Assembly: GCA_032207245.1 (NCBI GenBank)
Contig: CM063504.1
Coordinates: forward strand, 83,203,844-83,267,843
DNA length: 64,000 bases
DNA from: Pardosa pseudoannulata
Lineage: Eukaryota > Arthropoda > Arachnida > Araneae > Lycosidae
Direction of reading: 5' to 3'
Shown here: positions 13,071 to 26,340 of the stretch, one piece after another
Layout of the letters: each line of letters begins with the position of its first letter
How positions within the stretch are numbered: the first letter of the stretch is position 1
Position numbers and translations under genes: made by a program
The notes under the pieces: generated by a model
Database searches by the model: none
The model's input: the letters and a program-made list of their open reading frames with translations, nothing else
Told to the model about the DNA's origin: nothing

Positions 13071-13238
13071 CAATTCTGTGATTGTAGATCACAAATTTCA
13101 TCTCTATTTTTTAATTACCACATAGTTATTTTGCAAATCTGTCTTTTTTTATCTCTCTTATTATTTTATTTAAGTTTCTAAAAGCATGCTTATTTGCATT
13201 TGTACTTAGGGTTTATACAAGTGTCAAATGTTCTAAGT

Positions 13239-13544
13239 AAGGGGTAGCTAAGCTGTGACCTACTAATAAAATTTTAGAGTTTACATTGAATTTCCCAAAT
13301 TATATAATTTAAAGAAATATTGTTCTAATTATATTGAAGATATATCATTCAGTTTATTTTTTATTATTATTCTAAATATTTATATATTTTATAAATTTGT
13401 AACTTTTATTGTTAATTTTTGAATAATTATAAAATCTATAATAGTGATATCTTTTTAAATTTTCACCTCAATATATATATGACCCTCTAGAATAAAATTC
13501 ATTTACAGTGCAGTCTGCCAAGTCCTTTGGGTTGGACAGGCCTG
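13239..13544. mobile_element. Degenerate hAT-type MITE
   Basis: The right end on the - strand is CAGGCCTGTCCAACCCAAAG, a common hAT-type start. The left end AAGGGGTAGCTAAGCTGTG is related but diverged. The flanks TTCTAAGT and CTCTATGT agree at 6 of 8 bases. It is the third hAT-like insertion within 1.7 kb downstream of basigin. Confidence 0.5.
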
Positions 13545-13676
13545 CTCTATGTGATACTATGATGAGAATTCTCTGATAATTTAAATTTTATTATTTTGAT
13601 TATTTACCATCTTAATTTAGGGTTAAAATGTTTTAATGTAAAACTGCAAATTAAATTTGTAACTTTTTTTCTATAG

Positions 13677-13721
13677 GATGAAAGAAAGAAACCAATTTAT
13701 GGTATGATATGGATTAAATGA
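13677..13721 (+). CDS. Candidate alternative last exon of basigin (unproven)
   Basis: A strong acceptor (AACTTTTTTTCTATAG) is followed by a frame compatible with splicing from the cryptic donor GAT|GTGAGA inside the last basigin exon. The joined frame would add DERKKPIYGMIWIK and stop at TGA 13719-13721. A further GTATGA donor-like string at 13702 could also make this a 25-nt internal exon. Only splice-site quality and frame support this. I know of no homologue with this ending. Confidence 0.25.
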   Translation, partial: DERKKPIYGMIWIK

Positions 13722-15296
13722 AAAGACATTGAAAGAAATTTTCTTAATTTATTTGTGTTTGTATATAAGAAAAAGGTATCAATGCAGTTTCATGTATTAT
13801 GTGTATTTTGAAGCAGTTTCATGTATTGTATGTATTTGGAATAATGCTAATTGTGCATGTAAACCCTGAGGTACACATGTAAAAGTTTTTATGACATTTT
13901 TGAACAGTACTTATATTATCAAAAGAAAAAAAATCGTCTTGAAATGCATTTTCAATGATTGATGATCTGAGGTAAAAATATTCGTAAACATCTTTCAGAT
14001 ATCTTTTTAGCATTTTATGTGTTTTAAGTTGCTTTTAATTAAATTAAACTTTGTTATATTGATATTAATATTGCAGGTTAAACTCCCTTCTATTACCCAC
14101 TCAGTTTATTTATTTCTCTACAAAAAGTAGTCACTTATTTTATTTTAGAATAAGAATTTTTTTTAATTTTATTTATTTATTTTTTAATAGGCAGCTAAGT
14201 TTGTACTTTGATTTTTAAATGTAATCTCATATTGTACCTTAATTATAGTGTACCTTATTACAGTAATATCCCCACATTTTATTTTCTTAGTCAAGAATAT
14301 CTGAAAATGTAAAAAAAAAAGTAATTCTTAAAATTACTGGCTCATCTAAAATTTCTTGTACATATATATGTATATTTATTTTTCTTTTGCTAGTCATAAT
14401 TGGTTCCTCTGAATTTACAGTTATACAGGTATTTTGTTTTTAATGTAGTCATTTACACATCAGGTCAAAATATATAAATCTGCAATTAATAAAATATTTT
14501 AGAAAGTATTATATTTTTATTATGATTTTTGCATAGTTAAAGATTGTGATCAACAGAAATAGCCTAAATCATTGAAAATAGTTTGGATGCTATGCATTGA
14601 AATTGCTCCTCTTATTTGCAATTAATGTTGTAAAGTTTTCTTGCTTACCTTCAGTTATAGAATATTCAATTGCGTAACTGATAAAAATAAACTATTTACA
14701 AAATAATTGTAACATACTCCTTTTCTCAAAATAAGTTCTAGTCATCTATAGTTCAGTGATAGGGTAGCATGTTTACTAATAATACAAAAATCAAAATACT
14801 AACTAAAAATTCGAAAAAAATCATGTACAATTTAATTATTGAATGTTGTTTCTTTTAAAGTATCTATTTGTAATTATGTATATAATTTGAATGCTTTCAC
14901 AAAATATGTTTTTAAAGGTTATCACTTCTTTTCCTTAAGGTCTTTGTTCAGATTAAAACCTTATGAAAATCCAGAAGTGTTGCTAAAATATTACAACCTC
15001 TAGTTCCATTTTAAATGTTTTTAGTATTTCTTAGTAGCAGTAAAAGGGTTAGTACTCTTGTGAAAAAGCATGTGAGCAAGTCTGGAAATTCTTGATTTTT
15101 CTTCTAAATGCCACAAGTTTAGTGTTCCTGCTTTTCAGTCTTCCTACAACAATGTGAACCAGTAATTGGCCTTTAAATATGAGACACTCTGGATTGATAT
15201 GGTAGGCTATATCCGTAGTAGGACAAAGCGGTGTATTATAATTATCTAGCTGTTAAATATTATGGTGAGTAAATTACTACAGAAGCAAAATCTTTA
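13722..15296. other. AT-rich non-coding stretch
   Basis: Nothing recognisable beyond low-complexity AT runs and scattered AATAAA strings. Part could be distal 3' UTR of basigin. Confidence 0.6.
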
Positions 15297-15304
15297 CTTT
15301 ATCT

Positions 15305-15556
15305 TAGGGTTGTAGCTAGAGGAAAAGGGCTTGATGGACTCTAGCCTCCCCATGACACCTAAAATTCTAGAGTTTACTGTGTTACCTTTTGATATTGAAA
15401 TAAAAGTACATTTTAAAATATGATTTTTTAAAACTGCATACTTAATATTTAAATATTTAAATTTTTTAATTTCTATCTACTTTTTAAAATTACAGTATTT
15501 TTACTCCAAATTGTTTTATACATTTAGTGAAACATGTTTTGCAAGATTGTTCATGG

Positions 15557-15612
<56 letters not shown>

Positions 15613-15897
15613 AAGGGAATTTAGGTTAAGGGTTAAAAAGGGGAATGAAAAAAAGGATGCGGGAATTTTTAGCCCTTGACTTCAGATTTGAAAACCGCTG
15701 AGAATTTTCCTTACATATATACGATATTAAATTTCATATATTTTTAATGCAGTAATTACTATAAAATATTTGTAATGATTTTATATTTTTAAACAAAATT
15801 TTATGTTTATTTAAAAAATAGTGAAATAGTAGGGAAGGCTCAGTCCAATTTAACTCATCTCACCCTACCTCAAAACTAAATCCTGGCTACGGCTCTG
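15305..15897. mobile_element. hAT-type MITE containing an (AT)n tract
   Basis: The flanks CTTTATCT (15297-15304) and CTTTATCA (15898-15905) match at 7 of 8 bases. The ends TAGGGTTGTAGCTAGAGG and, inverted, CAGAGCCGTAGCCAGGAT are imperfect inverted repeats of a common hAT form. The interior carries (AT)n at 15560-15608 and then a small foldback at 15609-15682 (AGTCAAGGG ... CCCTTGACT). Confidence 0.7.
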
Positions 15898-15905
15898 CTT
15901 TATCA

Positions 15906-18469
15906 GGAATGCTTGTTTCGACTTTTCTAATAAGTAAATAACTTGACACTGTGCATAACAACATAGGAAATTTTTCACTATGGAAAAGTATGTATACATA
16001 CTTACAGGCCCTAAAAATTATATTTATGTAAGCTTTATCCTAAATTTAGAATGCATTTCAGGAAACAGAATTAGAATTATTCCTGTTAGATTTTATAATA
16101 TTTTTTAACCCTTTTAATTCTGTAATAGCTAACACTTCTGGAGTCCATAATAGCCCAAGCTATTTAAGAAAATTTCCTCAATGATAATAATTACTGCTTT
16201 TTCTGGGAGAGGTTGATAACAGCTTCCTATGATAGGGACAGTAACCTTAAGGTGTTTACAATAGGTTGAAAAACATATGCTCTACCCTAATGTAAATCGA
16301 ATGCAACTTGATTTTCTAGATTGATGGGTAAGCAATAAACACTAGAGGAAGTAAAATGTTCAGACTAAGGGACTATTGGGCTGGGAACCTGTAGTCTTTA
16401 AAAAATTTAAATGGATGTTTTAAAGAGTTGATCTGACCTATTTAATTTTGAATTTTTGTCATGGAATATTTTGAATACCTCGTGAAAATTAACTGGGTTG
16501 CAACAATTAAATTTTCAGTGTTATCCCTTTCTATTTATAACTGATTAAGGCTTAGAACTTTATCTCAGTTGATATAGTTATTAATTTTTGAGCATGTACA
16601 CACATCTTGAACTAAATGTAATGAAAGAAACTCACAAATAAAATTGCATAAAAGAAGTTTCCATGGTGTAGCTTTCAATCTTTTGAGGAGCCTTTTAATG
16701 CATGGCCACACTTTGATATAAGGTAATTGTATAGATTTAGAAGCAAAATGATTCTTCACATAATGTATATGCTTGTTATATTTTGTGCATGACAAAAATA
16801 TCAGTTTCTAGTCTGGTAGTTTTATCTCTATTTTTAAATGTTTACAGATTGAATGTCATTCTTAATTGATACTCTATTTTTCTTGCATACTTAATTAACT
16901 TCATCAAATAATTATATTTATTAAAAATTAAATAGAAATGTGATAAAACCTGCATAATAACTGTATATATATCTGTAAAAATTTTTTCATCAAGCGTAAC
17001 TATCTATAATACATTTTCATGTCATGCCTAGTTGGTCACTTGTTAAATTTCCAATATAATTTTTTCCTTTAAAAAATTATACACAGCCAGCTAATGTTTG
17101 CTACCATGAAAACTTTTTTATCAATATATTCAGCATATTTTGAAAGATTATTGGAATTAAGTGGATATACATGAAAAATATAAAATAAAATTGAGCTTAT
17201 AACCACTGTTAACTGCAGTAAATACATAGCATAATATTGTATAAAAAATTATTTTAAATCTAAATTGTTGGCTTAGGTGTAGGGATCCCACTGTTAAGAA
17301 TTTTTGATAAATGTATTAGTTAATTGGAGTTCTATAATATGTTTTTAAAAATTCTGTTGTTACTAGTTAACATGTAAAAATATTTTTATATAAATCTTAT
17401 TCATTATTTAGAATTTTGTGTACAAGTTTAATATGTGCAATTATGATGTTGATTCCTTGATATATTTCTAGCCTGTAGGAACTATTATGTATTGTGTCAT
17501 GATTTACTACTATTTGCTAGTTTCTGACTATTATTTGTGACTAACTTATTACAATTACTGCCTAAAATCAGAGGAAATTTCATCAAATATTAAAGTAAAT
17601 CATTAAATTTTCATTATGATTTTATGTAGTATTTTATGTTTATAAGACATGATAATCTTATTTTCATTAAATCAGAATATTGGAATAAATGTATTCAGTG
17701 ATAAAATTTATGTTAATTATTTTGTAATAATTAAGCTGTTAAAATGTGATTCATACTGTAATTATATTTGGTTATGCAGTTTTTAATATATTTGGCTATG
17801 TACTTTTATGAACAATAATAACAATATATTAGTGTGTGTATATAATACATATATATACATGTTTGTTACTGCTAATAATGTATGGCATTGCCACCAATAA
17901 GATCAAATTCTTGATTCTAGACTACTCTATTAAATTTGGTAAAAGTTTTCCATAAAATTCCTACCTAGGGTACAAAATTGCCGCAAACTCGACTAGGAGG
18001 GTACAGGAAAATATATGTGTATTATTGAATGATGGCAAATATTTTTACAGCATAACTGGTTTGATTACAAAATTTTCAATTGTGTTACTAAATCTTAATC
18101 AAAACTGAAATGTATTAATGATGAAAAATGAATTATTCAGTTAAGTTCATTGTTAAATTTAACTTAGCCCTTGAATTTTTTTAGAAGTGTTTTAGAATAA
18201 ATGAATCAATTACAGAAAATAAATATGTGTATGTTATATTTTGTTGTTGCAGATTGGTGTTATATATACATATTAATACATCTTAGAGAGAATTTTCATT
18301 ATGACTATTTTCCTTTAGTTAGATTGTGGATATTTTTTAATATTTAGTTGTGAAGTTTTAGGCCTTCAAACCCATGACATTTTTTTATTATATATGATTT
18401 TATTTTTAAAGTATTTTTCTCCTTTATGCCTATTTTAGTGTTATGTTTTTTTTCATTTATATATATATA
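15906..18469. other. AT-rich non-coding stretch
   Basis: No exon, RNA gene or transposon end recognised on either strand. Confidence 0.6.
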
Positions 18470-18615
18470 AATAGATGGCTGAATATGTAGGGTGCTTGCT
18501 ACCTTACAGAAACAGTTAGTGGGTTCAAATCCCACTGCTAGCATAGTCATTCAAAATCAGGTTTAAACTGTAGGTCCCAATATAATTAGCCATCTTTGGT
18601 GTAAAATTAACCTTA
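18470..18615 (+). mobile_element. tRNA-derived SINE (degenerate)
   Basis: The tRNA-like head GATGGCTGAATATGTAGGG leads to a good B-box (GGTTCAAATCC). The diverged body TAAACTGTAGGTCCC follows, then an ATTAGCC tail region. It is recognisably the same family as the copy at 53394 but strongly decayed. Confidence 0.75.
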
Positions 18616-19225
18616 AAAGTATTAATATTTTTGAGAAAGTTGGCCGTTATTTATGGGATCCCTACTTTGCAGAGAAAATTAGCTCTTTAATTTTGATACA
18701 TTCTTAGAAATTAGTACACAGGAATAATTAGACAATGATGCATTTTGTTGTAACTGAATGCAAAATATATAACTATAGATTCAACTGAGTTAAGAGATGT
18801 ATTATAAATTTAGAAGCTTTGTCAGTATGTAAATATGACAGAAATTATTTTATGCAGATTATTTATATATGCATATATATATGTACAGTACTTCGTCAAA
18901 ATGTCAGATAGTTTTAAAGTGTTTTGTACAAAAGCAGTCTATCAGTGTTAATGGTACTTTTATTTGTTGTGTGTTTTTATACATTATTCAGATTTACTTT
19001 TAACTGCATGATATGTTGTTTTAATTATAGTTAAGAATTATTTTGTTAATTTCTTATTTTTTTTTTTTTTTTTTTTGGCAACTATATTTTCAAAGTATAT
19101 TTCTTAGCTTAAAATTTTATAGTCATTTTTACTAGTCCATAATACGTTCTGTGTTAAGTTTTCCATGTGTTTTAATTTATTTTAGGAGTTTTTATTTGTG
19201 CAAGTATCTATTGAATGATCTAGGT

Positions 19226-20105
19226 CAGTAGTCTTTGAATTGTGTTCTGTGGAACCACTGAATTCTGCAGTATATCTGTAAGGGTTCCAAAAGTAATAAA
19301 TAAGTAAATAAATAATGAATAAGTAAAGCGTTTTTTTACTAGTTGACTAGTATTTATTAACTAAAAAATATAAAGAAACATTTAGTTATATATGAAAATT
19401 AATCAGAAGTTTTGCATAGTCTGAATATTGTTCTGTGGAACCACTGAATTCTGCAGTAGATCTGTAAGGATTCCAAGAGTAATAAATAAATAAATAATGA
19501 ATAAGTAAAGCGTTCTTACTAGTTGACTAGTATTTATTAACTAAAAAATATAAAGATACATTTAGTTATGTATGAAAATTAATCGGAAGCTTTGCATATA
19601 ATATATTTTTCATGTGGACTGCCTATATATTTTTATCAAAGTTTAGGTAGACTAATTATCAGTATGAACATTTTAATGCCATTTGAAAGAAGAATCTTTC
19701 TCAGTGTATAGGGCAACAAAAGTAAAACAAAGAAAATAAAATTAAATGTAGAATAGGAAATGTGACTGAAGATAACATCCATAGATAGACTTTGGCAGTT
19801 TGTGTAATGAAAAAAAAATTTTTCAATCAAACCCTGATGCAAGCATAGGTGATGCCTAGAACACAAGTTTATGCTATTAATATACTAGCTTCATTAATTT
19901 CTTTAAAATTTTTAGTAAAAAATACAATAGTTTTCTTGTATTGTCTTATTATTTATTGTCATTATATTAAGTACTTATATTTATGAACTGGTGAATAAAT
20001 GTTGTTATAAAATATATATTTGTAAGGAAGGGAGAGGATATGTTGAGTTTTAAAAACCATATTGATCAAAAGGTTCCACAAATTAACAAAGTTTAAAGAC
20101 CACTG
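19226..20105. mobile_element. hAT-type MITE with internal tandem duplication
   Basis: The flanks ATCTAGGT (19218-19225) and ATCTAGGG (20106-20113) match at 7 of 8 bases. The ends are CAGTAGTCTTTGAA and, inverted, CAGTGGTCTTTAAA. Inside, a unit starting GTTCTGTGGAACCACTG is duplicated in tandem (19244 and 19430, period 186 bp). Total length is 880 bp with no transposase frame. Confidence 0.8.
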
Positions 20106-20113
20106 ATCTAGGG

Positions 20114-23100
20114 TGATGAATTATTTAAAAATTTTATTTTAACTGTTATGAACTTTTGATTAAGCTTGTTATTGGTCTTTATGCGAGTGAATTCATAAAT
20201 GTAGCTTTATGATAAATTATGGTTTCACTCATTAAAAACAGTGAGAATGCTAATCATTTGTAATATCTGATATATGTACTTAACTGTTTGCATACAATTT
20301 AGAAAGAAAATAAAATAGATTCCCTTTCACAGTATGTTAGTAAACTTTTCATACTAAAACTGATGCTAAATGTTGTACCTCAAAAGTGGCCAAATCTTCA
20401 GTAACAGACAATGATCTTTATTTTCTTTACTGTGTGGAATCTGTATATTATTGTTATTGTTGCTATATTCACTGTTACAATTACATTGTTATTTTCTTTC
20501 TTATTGTTATAAAATATTCTCAAGTACACAGATTCTTATCAAAAAGATTTGATGTTGTTTTAAAATTATATATATTTTTCTGAACTATGAAAAAGTGAAT
20601 AACAAAAATTCAGTGAATTGCTTTTCATCCTCAAATCACTCCATCTTGAACTCAATCTGTGTTCTAGAAATTGTTCTAATGGGATGACTTTGGCAAAATA
20701 AAGTAACTGTCCCTTTTTAATCTTTTTTGATGACAATGAATGGGATAGCTGGTTTTCCAGAGTAAATTTACTACTTTTACTGCTAGGATATATGCTATCT
20801 CAAAGAAATACTTACCCCCTGCAAGACCACCCCTAGAATTTTTGTCTACCTGCCCCCCCCACTCTAACTTTAAAAATATTTAAAGTTTTCAAAGAAAAAG
20901 TTATAAAAGCCATGTTAGCCAGAAAAAATGACATAGAATTAAATTAAGATAATGCTAATTTAAAAAAAAAATTATACACAAAAGCCTTTGTATTTCTGCT
21001 TTATTTGTAGCTTGTTGAATCTGACCTATTGGGCATCTCAAAATATAGGGACATCTTGTAGCTCTTCAACTTCTACTATATTTGATTTTACTTCTAATTT
21101 AATTTCTAGATTCACATTTTTTTTCTCCCTCTACTGCACTTTTTTAGGGACAGACTGGCAATAAGCACTGAAGAGACTCATCTTTATTTATGAAGTGGGG
21201 AAGAAATATTGAGAAAATATTTTTGCAGTTTTGTTTCGTGTTTGTAGTACTCACTATTTTCTTAAAAGGGAGTTGAATTTTATATTCACGTAAGCTGATT
21301 GTTCTGCTTTGTTAATAAAGCCATAACATGATACACATTTAAATGTTTAATATATTTCCTTTATTTTTGGTTCTTTTAAAAAATATTTTTGCAACAGCTA
21401 TTTGAGGTATGTCTTATGAAAATTAAAAATCTGATGTAATAAATATGAAGAAATTATTAAAGATAACAATAAAATTTTAAAGAGTAAACAAGAGACAAAC
21501 ACATACAAACTGTACAAATAAAAATATTTGTGCATTTTTTATCAATTTTATTTATTATTTATAAGGTTTTGCTTATTATTTGTCTGTAAAAAATTAATAA
21601 AATAAAATTTAATTATATTTATCGTATTTCAGCTATTCCCTTTCCTTTAGTTTAAAAGTAAGAACAAGTTTTAATAATTTTTTTTATATTTCAGATTTAA
21701 AAAAAAATTTATTATCAAATCAATAAAAAACATATATTGATTTATATGTAAAACAACTTATGTACAAAAGCATTGAACATTTGTAAGTCTTACTCAGTTT
21801 CCAAAATATTTCCTTTGCAGTTAATTAGATCTAAAGGAAATATTTTGGAATAATGGGTTTTATTTTGGGAACTTCACAATTTTTTTTAACCTTTATTGCT
21901 ATTCTGAATGCAATGATTGTAAAACATACCAATAATGTAAGAGTATGAATGTAGTCTCGACAATGTGGACTTTGTGACAGTGAAAAAGTGGCTCTAGAAT
22001 TTTTTTCCCCTGTTGGCGAACCAAAAAGAGCCATCACTCCCAAGCTTAAATGTAACAAAATATTAAAAAAATTATTTTTGTTACATTTGAATCAATGTAA
22101 AATTTGTGGTGCATCTCAAAATATAGGAATATCTAAATAGCTCCTATTAATTTTAATTATAATGCTCCTTTATTGTCTAGATTCAAATAACCCTTATATT
22201 TGTGGGTTGTGTTTATATTTTGTACTTTAGGTCACATGGTTTTACAGCTGTAGGCACTTACCTACTGTCTAGGGTCCTGGTCTGTGGCTAAGGGGGTAGG
22301 AAACTACTCATCTTAGATTTTCAGATGATATAGTAGCATTTAAAAGTTATTTACTGTAATTTTAGAAATGGAAGTCATTAAAATGTAAATATCCTATCAT
22401 ATCCAAATGCTATGAAAAAAATTCCACGTTATGGTAAAATTTTTCATATTTTATTTAAAAAAATTTATTGGAGGTTTTTATTTGTCATTTAAATTAATAT
22501 GTTTTAAGTGTTTAACTTTTTTATTAATAAATATTAAAGAAATATCTAAACTACTTGTCTGTCACAGAAAATTTATAAAAGTTAGACTTTAGATTAAACA
22601 TTAAAAATCACTTTTCAAAAGTAATGTACCTTTTTACTTTATAATAACTTAGTTCAACTTGGAGTGGTTCTGTTTGTCAAAACTATTTTCCCCTTTAATT
22701 TATTTAATGGCAGCTAGTTATTGACTGTAGTTTTATAGTCTTTTCTAGTTTATCATAGTGCATAAAATACTTATATTATGATTTTTCTTTCTTAAAATGT
22801 CTGAGAAAATAAAGTTTTTCTTAATATGCTGAGAAATGTGAGAAAAGTGACTTTTTTTTAACAAAAAGCTTGATAAAGTTATTGATTTTATATCTTAAAA
22901 TATGAAATTGTATACAAGTTATTTTAATAATTAGTTTTGTTTTGAATATATCTGATTTTAAACCAACTGAAGTCACTTTAATCATATGTGTTAAAAGAAA
23001 TATATTGTAAATAAATTCTGTTTGATATATGTATTAATCGGATTGTCAAACATGTCTCTTTCAAATTATCTTTATAATCTATTAAAATTTTAGTGCAATA

Positions 23101-25243
23101 ACTGATTTATTTTTTGTTGTTGATTTTAATCACTTCATATATTTAAGTGTTGTCCCCGTTTTGTCTTTACTTTTGCAAAGTAGATTCTTGTTATAATAAC
23201 TTGCATTGCATGTTATTTGACTTAATTTAAAAAAAAAAAAAGGCTTAAAATATAATAAAAATTAATTTTTAAAAATTACTTAAGAAATCAGTTGTTTGTT
23301 AATTTTATTTTTCAAAATTTAAAGTATATCTGGGTATGGAAGTAGTAAGGATAAGGTATGGAGGGTAAATTTCTGTTACTCTCTTCAGAGAAATGAAAGA
23401 TATATATTTGAATGCCAATAATTGACTTAAATTTTAATACTTTCATTTCTAAAACTTATCCATTTATTTTGTATGTATATTTTAAAAAGTGCTTAATGAT
23501 GTTTAGCAGGTATATATATAAATGCACTAAAATATATCCAAATAGATACTAAAAATCTAGTAAGAATTTTCATAAGTCCTTCAAATTTGCACAAACATAA
23601 GCATTTTTAAAAATTTTGTCATGTTACTAGTCTTCCATATAGTCACCCGTGAAAGTAACTTTCAGATCTGGAAAAAAAATTTTAAAAAGTAAATCTTTAA
23701 TATGAGATCCATTGGTTATGTGCATAGTTATTTGTTATTTTTACATATGTTTGTTATTTTTAAAATTGTTTTTCAAACCCCTCTCTTTTCATTACTGAAT
23801 TCTTTCATTAATAATGTATATTCTAAAATTAAAATGATCTTGTAATAAGAAAAATAGAGGAGTACTAGGTTTTGAACTTTGCAGTGCACAGTCAATTTTC
23901 AAGATTTGTTTTGTTATGTAGGCTGGTAATTTACTCAAGTTTAAATTAAAGATTAACAGATTAACACTTATTAAAAATAATTCTTTTCTACATTGTATTT
24001 ATAGACAAGATAATTTAAATATTTAATCAGATTTTTATAGAAAAGATTTTGTTGAGGTTTCACTAAGTATCTTTGTGCTTTGGATTAATTCCTTATGAGT
24101 TCCTTAAGAATTTTTATTCCCTTGAGATATCAGTTCATGAAAGTGTTAGTAACTCATATAAAAATATTAGTAATTTATCTGAAAAGTTAGTAACTCATAT
24201 AAAAAATATCCTTTTTTTAAATTTATTTATTGTTATTCTAATTCTAGTTATTTATTAGAAATGGACATATATCAATAATTAGTAGATTAATAAGTTATAT
24301 TAACTTTTCCTGTTGTGTTTTATTTCATTTATATGCACGTACTACTGAATTATGTTTTATCTCAAATTTTGACTTTCTAAAATATGGTGATAGATCTATA
24401 CTACACTGAGCTTTGTGAATCTAAATGCTAAAGAAGAAAGAGAGTGAAAGAGACACTTTTCACTAACTTCAGAAAGAAAGAACACTAAAGAAACAGTAAT
24501 CTTACAACATTAACAAATATTTACACACTACAAAAGTATACATACTAGGAAATTTTATATGTTATGAAAATATCTTTTGCTTTGAAAAAAAATTATATCA
24601 AAAAATATTCAAGAATCTCCTTTGCAAAATAGTAATGATAGTACTTATTATTTTTGCTCTACAATAGCTTTATATGTCCTTTAAGCAATAAATAATTGCT
24701 TCAGACTCTTGTTCTGTAATTTTCAATGTTGGTCTTCATTGTTATGAAGTTAATTGAAATTGTCTTTTAAGAGTTTTTTTTTTTATAGTCTGGTTATAAA
24801 TATTTCAGGAAACTGATTCTCATTTATTGTGAATTGCTTGATATATTGATGTATAGACATTTTCTCTGTGCTTGTTATCTTAGTTTCTTCTCCATTTCTA
24901 TTTTTCAACTTACAAACATGAGAGTTAAATAAAGGAAAATTTGTGTTACATATTTGAGAGTGTTTCTTTCATAAGAAAAAAAAAAGTCATATTAAGTCAC
25001 TAAAAATTTATATGTTTAAAGGCTTATTGATGTGCCTTTAGAGTGTATCAATATTTATGTTAGCTTATGAATATTTGTGATAAGGGGGGGGGGACCAATA
25101 TGAATAAAAATTTTGCAGTTTTGTCATGCAAAACATTTGTTATATTACAGATATCAAGAATCAAAATTTTTCAAATTGCAAACTTCCTAACACATATTTA
25201 AAATTATAAAAATTATAATCATTCAACTTTTTTGTGTAATTAA
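20114..25243. other. Long AT-rich stretch with no gene found
   Basis: No convincing exon on either strand. The segments near 21030-21125 and 22110-22200 share GCATCTCAAAATATAGG and a downstream GTCTAGATTC-like string, suggesting two decayed copies of one unidentified repeat. Otherwise only low-complexity runs are seen (for example G-rich 25084-25092). Confidence 0.6.
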
Positions 25244-25823
25244 TTAACCTCTTGCCTTATGAATGAAGTGATGATTGTGTATGCCACTTTCAATGAAAGC
25301 TTTTCTCATGCATCGTAACCAGAAGCAGTTTTATCACTAACTAAATTTTGCACACTTTTTTTACAGGACAAACTACAATGCTATTTTCAGGTGTATCCAA
25401 ATAGGTATCTGTTTCAGTTTCTAAGGTGTAATCGGGACACTTTCCAGCACCGTTATTAGTATCAATTTTCCTTTTTGCCATTAGGTTAAATTTTTAGATT
25501 TTTTGAAGAATTTTTTAAGCACCATCAATTATTTATTGCATATAATGTAATACTCTATTGCAATTACGCCTAAGAATAAACAACCAACTCTTATATTGCA
25601 ATGGTAACAAACAGTAACGTAAAAATAAAAACTTTATCATCTAAAAACTATAACATGTCTGATACGAGCTTTTCATTTTTGGCCAGAAAGAATCATTACG
25701 TGTTTGACAGGAGCTTTTCACTTTTGGCCAGACAAAATTATCACGTGTGTGGTACAAGGTTCTCATTTTATGCACAGCAGTATGATCACATCTCCCATAC
25801 GTTGTTTTAAGGCAAAGGGTTAA
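25244..25823. mobile_element. piggyBac-like element with 45-bp-period subterminal repeats
   Basis: TTAA at 25244-25247 and 25820-25823. The left end TTAACCTCTTGCCTTA pairs with the inverted right end TTAACCCTTTGCCTTA. Near the right end three diverged units starting at about 25666, 25711 and 25757 (GAGCTTTTCA and variants, with TTGGCCAGA) repeat at 45-46 bp. Open frames over 25601-25847 on both strands follow from these repeats. No transposase motif survives in the 580 bp. Confidence 0.75.
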
Positions 25824-26140
25824 TGAAGTTTTAAGCTCATTCTTCACAGAAAAGGTTCTTCAAGAACAGGAATTAGATTCTTTAATAACATTATAGGTTA
25901 AACATCTTTAACTCTTTGTATATCAACAATTCTAATTTTAAAAATGTTTACAATGTAAGAATACATCGTTTAAACCATGTAAAAAATAATTCAGTAAATT
26001 AAAAGCATAAAAATTAATTTTTAGGCAAAAAGATATTTCCTACATATTTTTCATAAATATTGATTTTTTCATAAATTATTTTGCAAAAAAAATTATCTTT
26101 TCATAAAGAAATTAAAATTTCCTTTTCTGATATTTTTTTT

Positions 26141-26157
26141 TTTTTTTTTTTTTTTTT
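26141..26157. repeat. Poly(T) run
   Basis: Homopolymer run preceding the tandem array at 26341. Confidence 0.8.
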
Positions 26158-26340
26158 AAAGTTTAAGTTTAACAAATCTAGAGATCTGGAACTAGGTTCT
26201 TTGGCATTAATAACCAAAAATTAATTTGTGCCCCTACAACCAAATATAGTATGTCTGTATTACATGTTCAGAATGAACTTATAACTCACAAATTAAGAGA
26301 CTAACAACATTTCATGTATCCTGTAAAAAAGAAAAGGTAT

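Noticed and set aside
16565..16795. 76-residue - strand frame
   Set aside because: No splice sites, domain or conserved motif. Typical of chance openness.
25601..25847. Internally repetitive 69-residue protein
   Set aside because: The repetition is the 45-bp DNA periodicity (a multiple of three) of a piggyBac-like subterminal array.
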